Below, piece after piece: positions 47,148-59,359 of a DNA stretch of 64,000 nucleotides. The notes beneath the pieces are model-generated. The model made no database searches and was not told the origin of the DNA. It saw only the letters and a list, made by a program, of their open reading frames with translations. Both the position numbers and the translations under genes were made by a program. Numbering within the stretch: the first letter of the stretch is position 1; each line of letters begins with the position of its first letter. The stretch lies in assembly GCA_037974965.1 (NCBI GenBank), contig JBBPFI010000004.1:1302001-1366000 (forward strand). The letters are read 5' to 3'. Origin of the DNA: Dacryopinax spathularia (Eukaryota > Basidiomycota > Dacrymycetes > Dacrymycetales > Dacrymycetaceae).

Positions 47148-50100
47148 ATGGCGATTAAGGCGCTTATCAGTCGGTGGAATGGGCTTGGTAAAAAAGAGAG
47201 GGAGAAGGAGAGGGATAGGGAGAAGGAGAGAGAGAAGGATAAGGCTTTGCCTGATTTGCCTGCTGCTCTTGGTACGTCCGTCATCTCCCCCGTTTATCTC
47301 TCCCATCTCCCCCTTATCATCATCATCATCCTCATCCATCTCCTACTCCTCGTCCTCATCCACTCCGCCGTTGACAGCGTGCTAATGTCTTAGCAGTGCC
47401 AGCCCAAACCCGCTCTACGCTCCCTCCCCGGCGTCCGCTCTCTGTCCCTCCTGCACCCCACGCAACAACAGGAGCAGCAGGCGAGATGGCCAAGATCGTC
47501 CCTCTAGAACCACTCGACACCCTCCTCCCCCCAGCGCTCCTCTCCTCCATACCCGAGTCCTCACCCGGCGGGTCATCCCCATCAGCAGGAGGAGCGTCAC
47601 CCCGCACCCCGCCGGCCAAGTCCTCCCCCTCCGCTACTGCCAACCAGAGGGGCAAAATGACCGCTTCCACCGCCGTCTCCAGTTCTACTGCTGCTGCGAA
47701 CGGCACAACAGCATCACAAGGACAAGGAGGAGGAGAGAAAGACCCCCAAGGAACGCAAAAACGCGTTGCCTTCATCTCCCCTCCACCCACACCCGGGGGA
47801 CTCAATACACTCCAACTCCCGTCCGAACATCCTCCCGGCTCGTCCTCCTCCTCCTCCTCGCCAGGGCAGGGAGGGCAGGGAGGAACGGGTAAAGAGGAGC
47901 CCAGGAGGAGGGGGAACAGCTTTACGGGCCCCGAGGCCGTTCCTTCCAGGGAGAAGGAAAGGGAAAGGGAGAAACTCAAAGCCCGTACCTATTCCACCCC
48001 CTCCTCTTCCTCCGCCTCCCGGCCCACTCCCTCCCGTCAATCCCAATCCGCCAACCCATCCCGCCTCGCCACCTCCCCTCCCGACGCCCTGGCATTTTCC
48101 CTAAGAAGCGGGACACCTTATTCCCATTTGAGTGGAAGAAGTTTCGTACAGCCCCCTAGGAGCTGGAGCGAGGCTGCTTCCCTTGAAGGGGAGGGGGATT
48201 TGGTTGGGCACCTTGGGGCGAGGGAGAGGACGAGGCAGGAGGTGTTGTGGGAGATTGTTGGTAGTGAGGAGAGGTGCGCGCTGTTTTTTGTTTTTGTTTC
48301 TTTTTTTTTCTTTTTCTTCTGCTGTTTTTTTTTTTTTTTTTTTGGCGTTGGTTCTTGGGTTGGTTGTGTGGGGTTTTGCGCGGGTTGGTTCTTTTAGCGG
48401 GTTGATGTTGTGTGGTGAGGTGGCTGAGATGATGGTGCGAGGTGTTGTGTTCTCAGGTGGTTGCTTGCTGGTTGGGGGGATGATATGGGGTTTGAAGACG
48501 CGGTGTTCTCTTGCACGATGGAATTCATCAGGCTCGCATGAAACGATATCCTCCATAACTTTCGTGTCATGCGAGCACCATCTCCTGCAATCCGGCTCGC
48601 ACTCTCTCCATCACCCTATCTCTCTCCACCGCTGCTGAGCAGTAACTGACCCCTTTCGGCGCAGATACGTCCAAGAACTGCTCAAAATGAAAGAAACGTT
48701 CATCGACCCCCTCCTGCACCCCTTCTCCTCCTCCGCACACGTCCCCCCTTCCTCCCCACCGATGGGCGGCGTCCCAGGCGGTGCCAACTTCCTCCCCCTG
48801 CCCGAAGAATCCGAGGACTTCTACCGGCCTACATCGCGTACCGCCTCCGCCTCTACTCATACTCATGGGCCTTCGACCCTCGCTACGGGGGGAGCGAACA
48901 GCTCAGCACCCGAATCACTCGAACACCTCCCCATTGCGGCCAGGTTCCTCTCGCCCTCCTCACTCGCAGCCCTGCCTTCCCCATTAGGGGATATAGAAGG
49001 GGAACAAAGCGGCACGCTAAGCAGCGAAGAAGCCGACCTAGCCGACGTGGATAATCATCAGCGGCGTGCAACAGCGACAGCGACGCGGAATGCGGCTCTC
49101 AGCCCTGGGCATGGGCCGACGGGGAGGAGTCCTTATGGCCAGCGAGCTGCTTCTCGCACGGGGGGACAGGGGAGAGCAGGACCGGTGCCGTTTCCTAGTA
49201 GGTCGCATCAGTCTTTGCCGCCCCCACCGAGGTCAGCAGGAGGAGGGGCGAACGGAGCTATTTCAGCTGTCTCTCTCGCTGGAGTGAGGAACGCGGAGGG
49301 GATGGCAGTTCCTTCAAGCCCAACAACAGCGACCTCTTCCTCCCCTTCCCAACCCTCTCAAGCCCAGTCCCGCACCACCCCCACCCCCAACCCCACCACC
49401 TCCCGTCTAACCCGCAGAAAACTGCACAAACGCCCCACCTCCCCCACCTCCCCTCCTCACAACCCCTCCCAACCAGATGCAGTCCCCCCCCAAGCCCTCC
49501 CCGAAGATCTGAGGGAGTGTTTGTTGACGCTTGAGAGGGGGATCTTGGGGGGTCATATTGCGCTTAGTGAGATGCTGAGGAGGAGGTATGAGGAGCAGTA
49601 TCCGCTTGTGAGGAGTTTGGCGGATGTTTTTGTGCTGCATGTGAGTCTTGAATCACCTCCCTGCTCAGATTTCCTCCCGGCGAGTTGCTGCACGCAAGCT
49701 GCCACTATTTGTCATACGTGTTTTGTTGCTGCCTGCGATGGATGAGTCGTTACTGACGCGCGTGTGCAGAGTCATATTCTTCGGGAGTATGCGACGTACG
49801 TGCTGCACCTTGAGCGTGCGCTCGAGCAGGTCGATGCGTTCCTTAGTACGGACGTTAAGAAGAAGCCGAAGAAGCAGGATGCCGTTGAGTGGATGCGGAT
49901 CTCCAAGATCCTGCAGGTGCGTTCATCCCTTAGCGTAGCACAGGTTGCGCGACGGCTCACTTCGTTCGCCCCAGCGCCTCGAAGAGACCGCCGCGGACAA
50001 AGGCGAGACCGGCCTGTCGATCTGTCTCTCAAAGCCCTTCCAGCGCCTGCTCAAATACCCGCTCCTCTTCCAAAACCTGCTGTATCACACCGACCCCTCG

Positions 50101-51422
50101 ACGTACGAATACGAAAGCACGCTCCTAATGGTCGCCGAAGTCGAGGAGATCGTACGTTCTATCGAGGACGAGAAGATCCTCAAGGAGTCTCGCGACCGCA
50201 CACGGGACGTGCTGGCGCGGATTGACGGGCTGGAGAAGGTCAAGCTCCTTGCTGCGCCTAAACCGAGCAGGGTGTTGCTGGATGAGAAACCGCTCGAGCC
50301 TGCCGGGTCGACGGATACGAACCTTTCTGCCAAAGATGGCCAGAGCCAGAGCCTGCCAAGCAGAAGCGTCAAGCAGAAAACGTCGTTCCGCCGGCTGAGC
50401 GAGAACGTCCTCGGCGTCGGTGGCGGCGGCGGTCCGCCAGCAATGGGGAGCAAGAAGGATCTCTGGCTCGTAACGTTCAACGACGTCTCTCTGCGCTGTC
50501 AACGCACAGGGGTCACTACACTCCCGTTGGTCTCTTCCGCTGCTGCTGGTGGCCCTGGACTGGGCGGGAAGAGCACGAGCGCACCCGATTTGGGGGGGAA
50601 GAGCAAGTATGCGACTACCGGGAAGAGAGCCGCGCATGTCAAGCCGAGGAACCTGTACAAGTTCGTGAAAATAGAGACGTGGGCTATGCCTGCTGATGCC
50701 GATCCGATGTCGCCGAAGATTGGCGTCGTATCTATGGAAGAGTGAGCCCTTCTCCCTCACTTCGCCATGCTGGAGCTGATGAATTGTGCAGCGTCAGCAA
50801 GACCCATGCGAAGCTCACGCAGGAAGCGCTTGCCGATGCCGGCTTGGCGGACGACGACGCAGAAGACTCGGACGACTCGGACCGGAAGTCGAAGATGTCC
50901 TTCTCCTATTGGGGGGCAGACAAGATCACCGTCAAGCGTACACCCCTTTCTGCTGCCAACGCTGGGCGCACAAGCGCGCGGTCGAATACGCCTCGACGCA
51001 CCCCTGTGGGGCTGAACATGCAAAGTTCGCCCGCAACGGCCAAGTTTGGCTCTCGCTTGCGGAACCCGGATCATCCGCCTACTGCTGGTGGACGGCCTAT
51101 GAGCAGGACGACTGGTCCTGTGCGGCGAAACACAAACTCAACGCAGGACGACAGCAAGCCGCAGCGTCCGCCATGGGGGAGCAACATGGGCTCCGCGAAC
51201 CGCGTCCCAACCTCGACAGCGCGAAAATCACAAAATGCCCCGTCGACCACCGCTTCCATCTCCCCAGCAGCAGCGGCGCGGAAAGACACCAACCCATCCC
51301 CCGTCCCGGAGACGGTGAGGACCACCAAATACTCTACCACGCCGAGCGAGGACTCTGGCGTCGGTCTCTACAGGCAGATCATCGCCGCCAACCCGTCTAT
51401 CAACAAGCTCAACATGATGTAA
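47148..51422 (+). CDS. Rho guanine-nucleotide exchange factor (DH-PH), with long insertions
   Basis: Six exons (47148-47271, 47397-48273, 48665-49640, 49770-49916, 49975-50741, 50792-51422) give 1173 aa. The N-terminus is charged, then Pro/Ser/Gly rich. The DH domain begins at RTRQEVLWEIVGSEERYVQE (about 320) and is broken by roughly 200 residues of low-complexity sequence before it resumes at LPEDLRECLLTLERG and continues with SHILREYATYVLHLERALE and GLSICLSKPFQRLLKYPLLF, the DH CR3 signature. A PH-like region follows (KDLWLVTFNDVSLRCQ, VKPRNLYKFVKIETW), then a disordered Ser/Pro tail. DH domains load GTP onto Rho/Cdc42 GTPases and so steer polarity and wall synthesis; the target GTPase is unknown. 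The second intron (391 nt) is far longer than the others and splits the first DH helix. Confidence 0.9.
48325..48343 (+). repeat. T19 homopolymer in a RhoGEF intron
   Basis: Nineteen consecutive T, preceded by a T-rich, C-interrupted tract from about 48283, within the 391-nt intron. Confidence 0.85.
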
Positions 51423-51900
51423 TTGTATATCTCTCTCCTCTCCGGCTCGCTGCAATGTACAGCGCACGCCTACCCTACACTCGCTATCTGGAAGGTAATC
51501 TAATGCGGCCGTTGTTGCCCATTCCTGTCGATCCTTACTTTATGATTTCTCCCTGCCTTCTCGGATCTGTTTTTCCGTTTCCGTTCCTATTTCTGCTGGC
51601 CAAAAGTGTTGATTCCATGTTGTTACCCCTCCTCACTTCATACCAGAACTGCACGAACAAAAACCTTTACTTACTCATTCATTACCCCGCTAGCTACATA
51701 CTACCTACATGCGCAACCCATTCCCCCTCCACACCTTTGGTGTCCTTGTACCCGCTTGAGCAAGCAGACGCTCCAAGAAGTACCGTACGATATAATCTAG
51801 CGCACGCAGGCATCCCGTGCGAATGTGCATTCGTTTTAAACCCCAAGTAGCGACGTCTAACTATGCCAAGATACAAGAAAGATTCTCAACACCAACAAAA
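51423..51900. other. Intergenic between convergent 3' ends
   Basis: Between the RhoGEF and asparagine synthetase stops. Nothing recognised. Confidence 0.5.
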
Positions 51901-53984
51901 TCAAGCGCCGTCCGCAGGGGCCTGGTAGGCCGCTTCGTGGATCGCCACACTCCGACCACTAGGATCGGTCGAGCATCCCCAGTCCTTCCGCGGGATCCAC
52001 CTCACTGCAGTGGACGCAGCAGCTTCCGTAGGGAAAAGCCGCTCGAAGATCTCGCGGATCATGTATGCTTCTTTCGTGTCGGGCGTATCGACCGGCCACC
52101 TCTCCTCAGCTTTGGCAAACTTCTCGTCGCTTACGATCTGTTCGGCGTGTTCTTTCATCCTGCGCCACAGAATTATCAGTAAAAATGTAAGGTTGAGCTA
52201 GGAAGCTGGGAAGAGCAAGCCGGGAAGAGGAAGTTGGTGGGAGGAAGTGAGACACACCCATCAATCCAAGAATACCCAACCCCATCAGAAAACTGCTCCT
52301 TCTGCCTCCACAAAATCGAGTCTGGCAAATACGGCTTCCCCTCCGGCGCACAATCAAACGCCTTCCTAAGAATATACTTCTCCATCTTCGGCCTCCCGTC
52401 CTCATCCACCTCCTTTTTCCCAAACATCTTCTCCCTCGGATCGATATTCATCGCCACTTCCAGGAACGCTTTATCCAAAAACGGCACGCGAGCTTCCAAG
52501 CCCCAAGCCATGGTAGATTTGTTAGCGCGCAGGCAGTCGGACGTGTGCAAGTTCTTCACACGCTTGACGCATTCTTTGTGCAGGTCTTCAGGCGTCGGCG
52601 CGGCGTGGAAGTACAGGTAGCCGGCAAAGATCTCGTCGGACCCTTCGCCCGAAAGGACCATCTTGACTCCCATAGCCTTGATCTTCCTGCTCAGGAGGTA
52701 CATGGGCGTGCTCGCCCTGCACGTCGTGACGTCGTACGTCTCCAAGTGGTAGATCACGTCTTCTAGCGCGTCGAGCCCTTCTTGGACGGTGAAGGTGTAC
52801 TCGTGGTGGATCGTTCCGAGGAAAGCGGCGGCTTTGCGCGCGGCGAGCAGGTCGGGCGAGTTGGGCAGGCCGATGGAGAAGGAGTGCAGCTGCGGCCAGG
52901 AGGCGATAGGGTGCTGATCTTCCGCCGATGTCTGCGTGGGTGTGGAGGAGCCGTTGACGAGCAAGTGTCGCTGCCTGCGCTGAGCGAGCTCAGTGGCGAC
53001 CTTGTCCGTCTCCCTCGCAGCGATCGAAGCGATCAACGAGCTGTCCAGCCCTCCACTCAGGAGCACGCCATACGGCACCTCCGACATCAGCCGTTTCCTC
53101 ACCGCCGCCTCCAGCGTCTCCCTCAACAGCGTCAGATCCGCCTTAGTCGTCGGCACAGGCTTAGTAGTGTCCGTATCCCACCACGAAGGATTATAGTACC
53201 TCTCCGTCTTCCCGGTCGCACTGTCATACACGTGCCCAGGAGGGAACGAGATGATCTTGTCGCAGTCGTCGATGAGCGCTTTGAGCTCCGAGGCGAAGAA
53301 GACTACGCCTGGTTGGGAGGATGACCAGCCTTGGTAGAGAGTCGTTATCCCGATCGGGTCGCGTGCTGCAATCAAGCGGGAGGGGGTGCGGGAGTTGTCG
53401 ACGAGGGCGAAGGAGAACATGCCGTCGAGCATGTTGCACATCCCCGTGTCGAATTCGGAATACTACGATCCCATCGCGTTAGCTTCCTGCTCTCTAGAGA
53501 TGGAGGTGGTGCGCACCAGGTAGAGCAGAACTTCGCAGTCCGAATGCGTCTTGAACTTGTGCGGCTCCTTCAACGTCTTCCGGAGCGCGACATGGTTGTA
53601 TATCTCCCCGTTCACGCAGAGCGCCAGATCGCCCGTATCGCTGATCAACGGCTGGGCCCCGGTATCTACCCCATCACATTAGCATCAACCTCCATTCTAC
53701 CAGACCAGAGACAGAGACAAGACGGAGACGGAGACGAAGGCAGAGACAGAGACAGAGACAAGACAAGACAGAGACACAGGCAGAGAGAGAGAGAAAGAGA
53801 CAGAGGGTGAGGACGCACCAACACCAACGATAGCCAACCTCTCATGGACAAGGATCGAGTCCTTCCCAACAAAACAGCCCGACCAATCCGGTCCCCGATG
53901 TCTCAGTCGTTTGGACATTGCGATCGCGTGTGCGCGCTGCGAGGCGGGGTTGTCGAGCCCGTGGATGGCTAGGATTCCGCACAT
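51901..53984 (-). CDS. ASN1: Asparagine synthetase (glutamine-hydrolysing)
   Basis: Four exons (53984-53825, 53665-53517, 53462-52258, 52159-51901) give 590 aa. Translation starts at the ATG that places Cys at position 2 (MCGILAIHG), as required for the N-terminal glutaminase nucleophile after Met removal; a GTG two codons upstream is not used. Glutaminase motifs [18 protein letters not shown] and CVNGEIYNH follow. The synthetase domain has the ATP PP-loop SGGLDSS (239-245), [20 protein letters not shown] and [14 protein letters not shown]. It transfers the amide of glutamine to an AMP-activated aspartate. A Thr/Gln-rich loop (about 265-285) is a small insertion. The first intron (159 nt) holds a purine-rich satellite. 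An AGAGTCA about 155 bp upstream resembles a Gcn4 site. Confidence 0.95.
53702..53805 (+). repeat. GACAGA-type purine satellite inside an ASN1 intron
   Basis: Tandem, imperfect GAGACA/GACAGA/GACAA units on the + strand (pyrimidine-rich in the transcript). They fill most of ASN1 intron 1 upstream of its acceptor. Confidence 0.8.
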
Positions 53985-54387
53985 CTTCACTTGACTTTCC
54001 TAGATGAGCAGACGGCAAGGGGATAGAGAGGTGTAGAGAGTGGGGATGAAGGGTAAGGGGATAAGAGAGTAAGTGCGAGTGAATTGAAAATGGATAACGG
54101 AGTGTTCAGTGAGCCGACAGTCGCGGCGGTTTTCAGAGTCACTCACTTTGGGCCCTGAGCCCTCAGAACCGACAGCCATAATTTGCGGAGGACCGTCGTC
54201 GGCCGAAACCGGCAATTGGGGTCATTGCTCCCGATTCTCTTGGCTCCCACTAAACATGTACCATGATATCTGGCGAACCGTATTCTTCTTACTATTATTT
54301 CACAATGACCCGATTATCCTTTCTTGTTTGAATTGTACAACCCTCCTTCCTGGAATGGAGTATGAGAGCTAATGGGGATGAGAACGC
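53985..54387. other. Intergenic: ASN1 promoter, AKR copy 3 3' flank
   Basis: Contains the AGAGTCA at 54135-54141. No gene seen. Confidence 0.5.
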
Positions 54388-55689
54388 TCAGCCCCACATC
54401 AACTTGGCCGCATGTCCCGAATACCTGCCCCCGCTCACAGGGTTCTCCCTCATGATCCTCTCCAGCTCCTTCTGGTCCTCTTCAGTCAGGACGATATCCG
54501 CCGCTTGGAGGTTCTCCTTCACCCTGTCGGGGTGGGACGCGCCGGGGATCGGGATGACCTTCTCGCCGAGGGAGGCGACCCAGGCTATGCAGAGCTGGGC
54601 TGGGGTGATTCCTTTCTTCGAGGCGAAGGATTTGAGCGCTTCGGCCAGTTTGAGGTTTTGGGCTAGGTGCTGCACGGGTAAGTTAGCTTATGGGATGTTT
54701 GAGGTATGGAAAGAGGGAGCAAAGTACCTCGCCCTGGAAACGCTCGTAGTTCCGCCGGAAATCACCTTCGTCAAACTGGTCTGCAGACGTGTACCTGCCC
54801 GTAAGGAACCCTCGTCCCAGCGGGCTATAAGCGATGACCGCAACATCGAGCTCTTTCGCCGCTTGCAGCACTAAACCCCACAGATCAGCACTCGCCCCGA
54901 ATCCAGAGGTTGAGGGTTGAAGCGCACTCACCCTTCTGCGTCTCATCCTCGAACGACCACGGACTGACCTCAATCTCGATCGCCGCGACCTTAGCGACCT
55001 TACACGCCCGCCTAAGCGTCTCCGCACTCGCCTCACTAATCCCAATATGTCCAAACAAGCCCTCCTTCCTCAGTTTCTCCAGGCGCTCCATAGTCAGCTC
55101 AATAGGAACATTCGGGTCCACCCTGGCCATCTCGAACAAGTCCAGCTTCTTCCCCCCCAGGTGAGCGTTGATGTTTTCTACTGAGCGCCGGAGGTTGGCT
55201 TCGGACGCGTCGGGCGCCATGTTCACCAAACCGCCTTTGACGGAGAGGAAGAACTTGTCTTTATACTCTGGGTACTTGGCGACGAAACGCGCGATAAGGT
55301 CGAGGTTCGCGGTGGGGGGGTTGACGCCGTAAAACTCGCCTGTCGTACGCCCACACAACATGCCCAGTCAGCATACGCTCTCCTACTCTCCTGCTGATGG
55401 AGTGAGACGTGTCCGCACCGGAATTCAGGAACGTGCAACCATTATCAATAGCAGTCTTGATAGTCTCAAAACACTGCTCGTCCGGCACCGGGTTGGCTTT
55501 CCATCTACGCATCACCCGAAGGCGCCAGCATCAGCATACCCATATACTCTTCGGAGGTCGACGTGGACCGAGTGGGGAAGAGGAAGAAGAGGTAGACGGG
55601 ACGCACGTCATGAGCATCAGCCCCTCCCCTACTTTTCCGACTTGGACGTGGGAGGCCGTCCCGCCCAGGGTGGTAGTCTTGATCGGCAT
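54388..55689 (-). CDS. Aldo/keto reductase, pyridoxal-reductase-like, copy 3
   Basis: Five exons (55689-55607, 55504-55419, 55339-54932, 54870-54728, 54669-54388) have the same lengths as in copies 1 and 2 (83, 86, 408, 143, 282) and encode 333 aa. Motifs are shared: GEGLMLMTWKANPVPDEQ, GEFYG, FLSVKGG, YSPLGRGFLTG and IPGASHPDRVKENL, ending AAKLMWG. It is closest to copy 1 by eye (same Trp29, similar C-terminus). It lies about 26 kb away on the opposite strand, so it reflects an inverted or dispersed duplication, or movement of one copy. Same inferred B6-aldehyde reductase role. A TATTTAA lies about 135 bp upstream. Confidence 0.92.
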
Positions 55690-56583
55690 CCTGTTCTTGA
55701 TCTTATCTCTTCTTTAGTTCTTCTTGAGCTCTTCTTAGTGCAGCTGGTAGACTTGAGGAGGTAGACGATAGGCGGTAGATGAGATAGACGCGTGTATGCA
55801 TGAATGAGCCAGCCATACGGCGGTTAAATACCCTCCCCAGGACCCATCCACCGATGCCCAAAGCTAGACGAGTTACGTCAGACTTCAGCTGTCGGCGCTA
55901 GGGACCTCGATCATCCGTCGCGTCCGACACGCCATATTGCCGACCAACCTGCGTGGGGCGCGTATGTCCATGCGTTCGACAGTCGGTGTTGGATTTACGA
56001 CTGTTAACTTTAAAGATCTAGGATCTAGACAATAGAAGAGGGTTTGGAGGGTTTGTTGTGGCGTGGGAGAGAGGCTTCGGCTTGGTTGTGGCGTGGGGAA
56101 GGGGGTGGTTTGGGCGTGGTCGTCGTGTATGTACAGTACGTGAAGTGGCGCAAGTGCGGGGTTGACAACGCCGCGCCCTACCAAGTTGCGAAACCGAACT
56201 GCTCTGAGTGATGCGCTCCACTTTTCCATGGGATCGATCCGAAGGATACGATTTCGAGGGATTGCTCCTGAGCAGACCGCCTCTAGCTGTCCGCGGTCCT
56301 CAAGGGACAAGTAATGGACCTCCCTCACCCAGCCTACCACGCTCCCCGGCCTGCGTTAGCCAGAGTGGACAAGGTGAGCTTCACCACACAAAAATCTCGC
56401 ACACAAACTAGGTCATTACGTACTAAACTTAAGTAAACACAGTCAGGAGGAACATAAGCCTACAACCAGAGACCAGAGACCACGAAGCGAAAGGAACTCG
56501 AAAAGGGGAGAGAGAAGGGATAAGCCAGGTTCAGATCGGGAGGCGAATTATACGTTCGTCCATTCGACGGGGTTTGGCCCAGC

Positions 56584-56680
56584 GCCTTCTACCGTTCCCC
56601 ACTTGTGTGGGGTTGGGAGGCGAGGAGATTCTTGCCTTCTACCGCTCTCCTTTTAGGGGAGGGGAGGCGGCCTTCGACCG
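56584..56680. repeat. Imperfect tandem block with hairpins
   Basis: GCCTTCTACCG occurs at 56584 and 56634, and GCCTTCGACCG at 56670. After the first comes CCCCACTTGTGTGGGG, a perfect 6-bp stem with a 4-nt loop; after the second, CTCCTTTTAGGGGAG can fold similarly. Each is followed by GGGAGGCG. Confidence 0.6.
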
Positions 56681-56717
56681 ATTACTGGACTGGCGAGAGA
56701 GACGGAATGGATACATA

Positions 56718-56735
56718 GACGTTGACGTTGACGTT
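56718..56735 (+). repeat. GACGTT tandem repeat
   Basis: Three copies of GACGTT in a row, with a further GTGACGTT at about 56743. The TGACGT core resembles CRE-type sites. Confidence 0.6.
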
Positions 56736-57228
56736 GCGTGTCGTGACGTTAAGAGTCCGGCGAGGAGTGTTGTACAATGATCGGCTTGGACTTGTTAAGC
56801 GTCGAGCTCCGGTCCACGTAGTAGGCCGCGCGAGAGGGGTAGGGATGTACAACATTGCGAGCCGGAATAGGGTGTCGAAAAAGGTAGGATAACGAAACGA
56901 AGCGGCCCCGGCACGTGGGCTCCAAGGGCGGATTAGAAGCGATGAAGCGGCGCACTGCGCTGCTTGCTTAGTTGACCAGGTGGGCTGACTCGCAGTCCGC
57001 GGTCTTGAAGGTCGGTATCGGTATCTGGCTGTTTGGTAGCTTGAAGGGGTAGCATAGGTTTCACATAAAGCCCAGAAGTGCGAGAAACTTGAGATGAGAT
57101 TGAGAGACGAAATGGCGATCCAGATCAGCGGCGTTTTTTTTTTGTTGTGGGAGCGGCCTGCGTTCCCGAGATGTTGTACACACGCCAGGTGCGAGTAGGC
57201 GAACTCTGTTCAGGTCGGCGCTCAGCGC

Positions 57229-59359
57229 TCAGCGCTCGTTGTGATTGCGGACTGCGTCGGGCAGACGGCCAACGCGCGACTCGGTCAGCCTCGTACTGGA
57301 TGGGAGGTCGTCTTCGGGAAAATCGAATGTCACACCAGGTCGATTCCGGCGGCCGTTCTTCTCCCGAGCTTTCGCGGCATCCATCTCGATCCAGCGGGAG
57401 ATCACGTCCTGCACGTCGACGCTCGGTGGCAAAGTGCCCCATGTCTGGTAGACTGACGAACGGGCAGACTCCATGCCGCTCGTATCGCCTTCGGTCGTCT
57501 CGCCCGTCCAGACCTCGAGAGAGGCGACGGAGAGCGTCTTCTTCTGGCGATGACGGAGGGCTGCTGCGACGGCGTGCTGCGGTGCCCGCTGGACAGGCCG
57601 AGTAGGCGGGCCAGCACCAGGCTGGCGGCGGATGGTCGGCAGTCCAGGAGGCGGGGCACCGTCCGCGTTCGTAGCGGAGGCACCGCGCCTATGCGTGTGG
57701 TGGAAATGCTCACGCTCGGCGGCGTCTGTGCCTGACTCGAGTGAGGCACGGCGGATGGACTCGGCAGTTGGCTGGGGTGGGCGGAGGGTAGCTAGTTCTT
57801 CCTCCGGGATACCGGCGAACCGGGTCTTGCGTACCATCCGGGCTGCACCCTCTGGTCCCAGGGCGGCAAATGCCATTGCCGGGTTCAGAGGGATGGGCGG
57901 CGGGGCAGGACGGGCCTGAGGAGCTGGCACCGAAGCAGGCGCGGGAGCAGGAGGAGAGACAGGGGTAGGCTGAGTCATTTCACCAAAAGCATTGCGCGGG
58001 CCCGAAACGGCAGGCGCAGGTGCGCTGGCAACGTTCTGCGATGGCAGCTCATGTCGGCGCCGTTCAGACGGCGACACGTTTGCTGGCGCAGGGAAGTAGG
58101 CGTAGTCTCGGTGCTTGAGGATCCCGGCTGGTGGGGCGGACTTGACGGGCGTGTTCGGCGGCGCCTGATTAGGTAGATCAGCATCAGCATCAACATCAAC
58201 ATCGGTGCATCAGCGGCGCCAACTCGGCGCCACGCTGAATGAGGAAGGTGGTGACATACCCTGGCTGCGCTCTCTGACAGGGTCCTTGGGCGCACGGGCT
58301 TGGAAGCCTGTGCTGCTGACTTGACGACCGAGGGTTCGCGATCACGATCACGCTGCGACGCATCCGAGTGACGCGAATTTGTTGACGAGCCTGACGCCGG
58401 TGCCGGCGGCGCTATGGGGAAACTGCGCGCTGTGGGCTCGGAATGGCGAGAATGCAGCGAAATGTTGCTCGAAGCGGAGCCCGCGGAGGACGGCGGCGAG
58501 ATCGAGGCCTGGTTCGGGCGAAAGTAGATAGGGGCCTGTGACGACGCTTGTTGCCTAACCGGGATGGGCACCGCCGTTGAACGCACAGGAGGCACAGGGG
58601 CCGCCGCGGCTGCCGGGGCGGGCACCGACCTGTTCTCGACCGAAGAACGCTTCTGTTCCCTGGTGGTCTGATGGGAGAAAGATGTATCAGCAACGGGAGT
58701 TAGGGGTTTAGCGGATATCGGCGCACCTCGGGCGGGTTCTCCGGAACTGACTCCAACCGCGGCTTCATGATGCTGCTGCCCGAGGAGCGACGCGAGTGGG
58801 TCTCAGGAGAGGCAGGGATGATGATAGGGATAGGGGCGGCCGTCGGTGCAGGCTCAGGCGCGGGGGTCGGAGCGGGGGCAGGAGGAACGGGGGGAACGGG
58901 CTTGCGGACAGGAGGAGTGGGACGGACATCTTGCACTGTGATGGAGATACCGTCTTGCTCGAGGACGATGCGGCGTGGGCGGCGTTCGGTGTCGCTCAGC
59001 GAATTGACGCCAGCCTGTGCGCGTATCGCAGCGAGCGATTGTCGGTTCTTCAGTGCAGCTTGAGCAAGGAACTCGTCGATCTTGTCAGCCTTGAGAGACG
59101 CAAAGTTAGTAGTCGCAGTCGAGGTTGTTCGAGGCATAGTCGCGTTTGGCGTAGTCGGTGTTTTGGTAGCCTTCTCTTTCGAGCGGCGACGAGCTTGAGC
59201 TTGAGCGATGTCGCGGAGTGCTTCGTTCGATGGAAAGTAGCGGACGGCGTGCAGAGTCGGAAAAGCTGGGCCGAAGTTTGTCATACGTTCGCGCCTTCTC
59301 TCAGACTCTGCGAGATAGTCCTTAGGATACCAGAACAACTCATTGGCAGCAGAGGCCAT
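57229..59359 (-). CDS. Unrecognised Pro/Ala/Ser-rich protein with a short conserved-looking N-terminus
   Basis: Three exons (59359-58727, 58667-58260, 58164-57229) give 658 aa. The first 60 residues look ordered (ANELFWYPKDYLAESERRRE, FPTLHAVRYFPSNEALRDIA), then a charged helix with Arg/Lys/Glu and several SH3-ligand-like Pro runs (PPVRKPVPPVPP, PPAPAPTPAP). A second ordered stretch near the C-terminus reads VASLEVWTGETTEG and VQDVISRWIEMDAAKAREK. No catalytic motif, signal peptide or membrane span is visible. I do not recognise the family; it could be a scaffold or cortical adaptor. The frame is open upstream to 59704 without a stop, but the ATG at 59359 is the first with a plausible protein. 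The first exon is long and GC rich. Confidence 0.75.

Larger units (their letters stand above)
55690..57228. other. Intergenic, about 1.5 kb
   Basis: AKR copy 3 promoter on the left. A tandem block with hairpins lies at 56584-56680 and a GACGTT repeat at 56718-56735. An open frame of 151 codons (55885-56340, minus) has no recognisable features. Confidence 0.5.

Noticed and set aside
53984-53990. Asparagine synthetase starting two codons earlier (GTG AAG ATG TGC)
   Set aside because: The glutaminase needs Cys right after the initiator Met, so ATG 53984 is the start.
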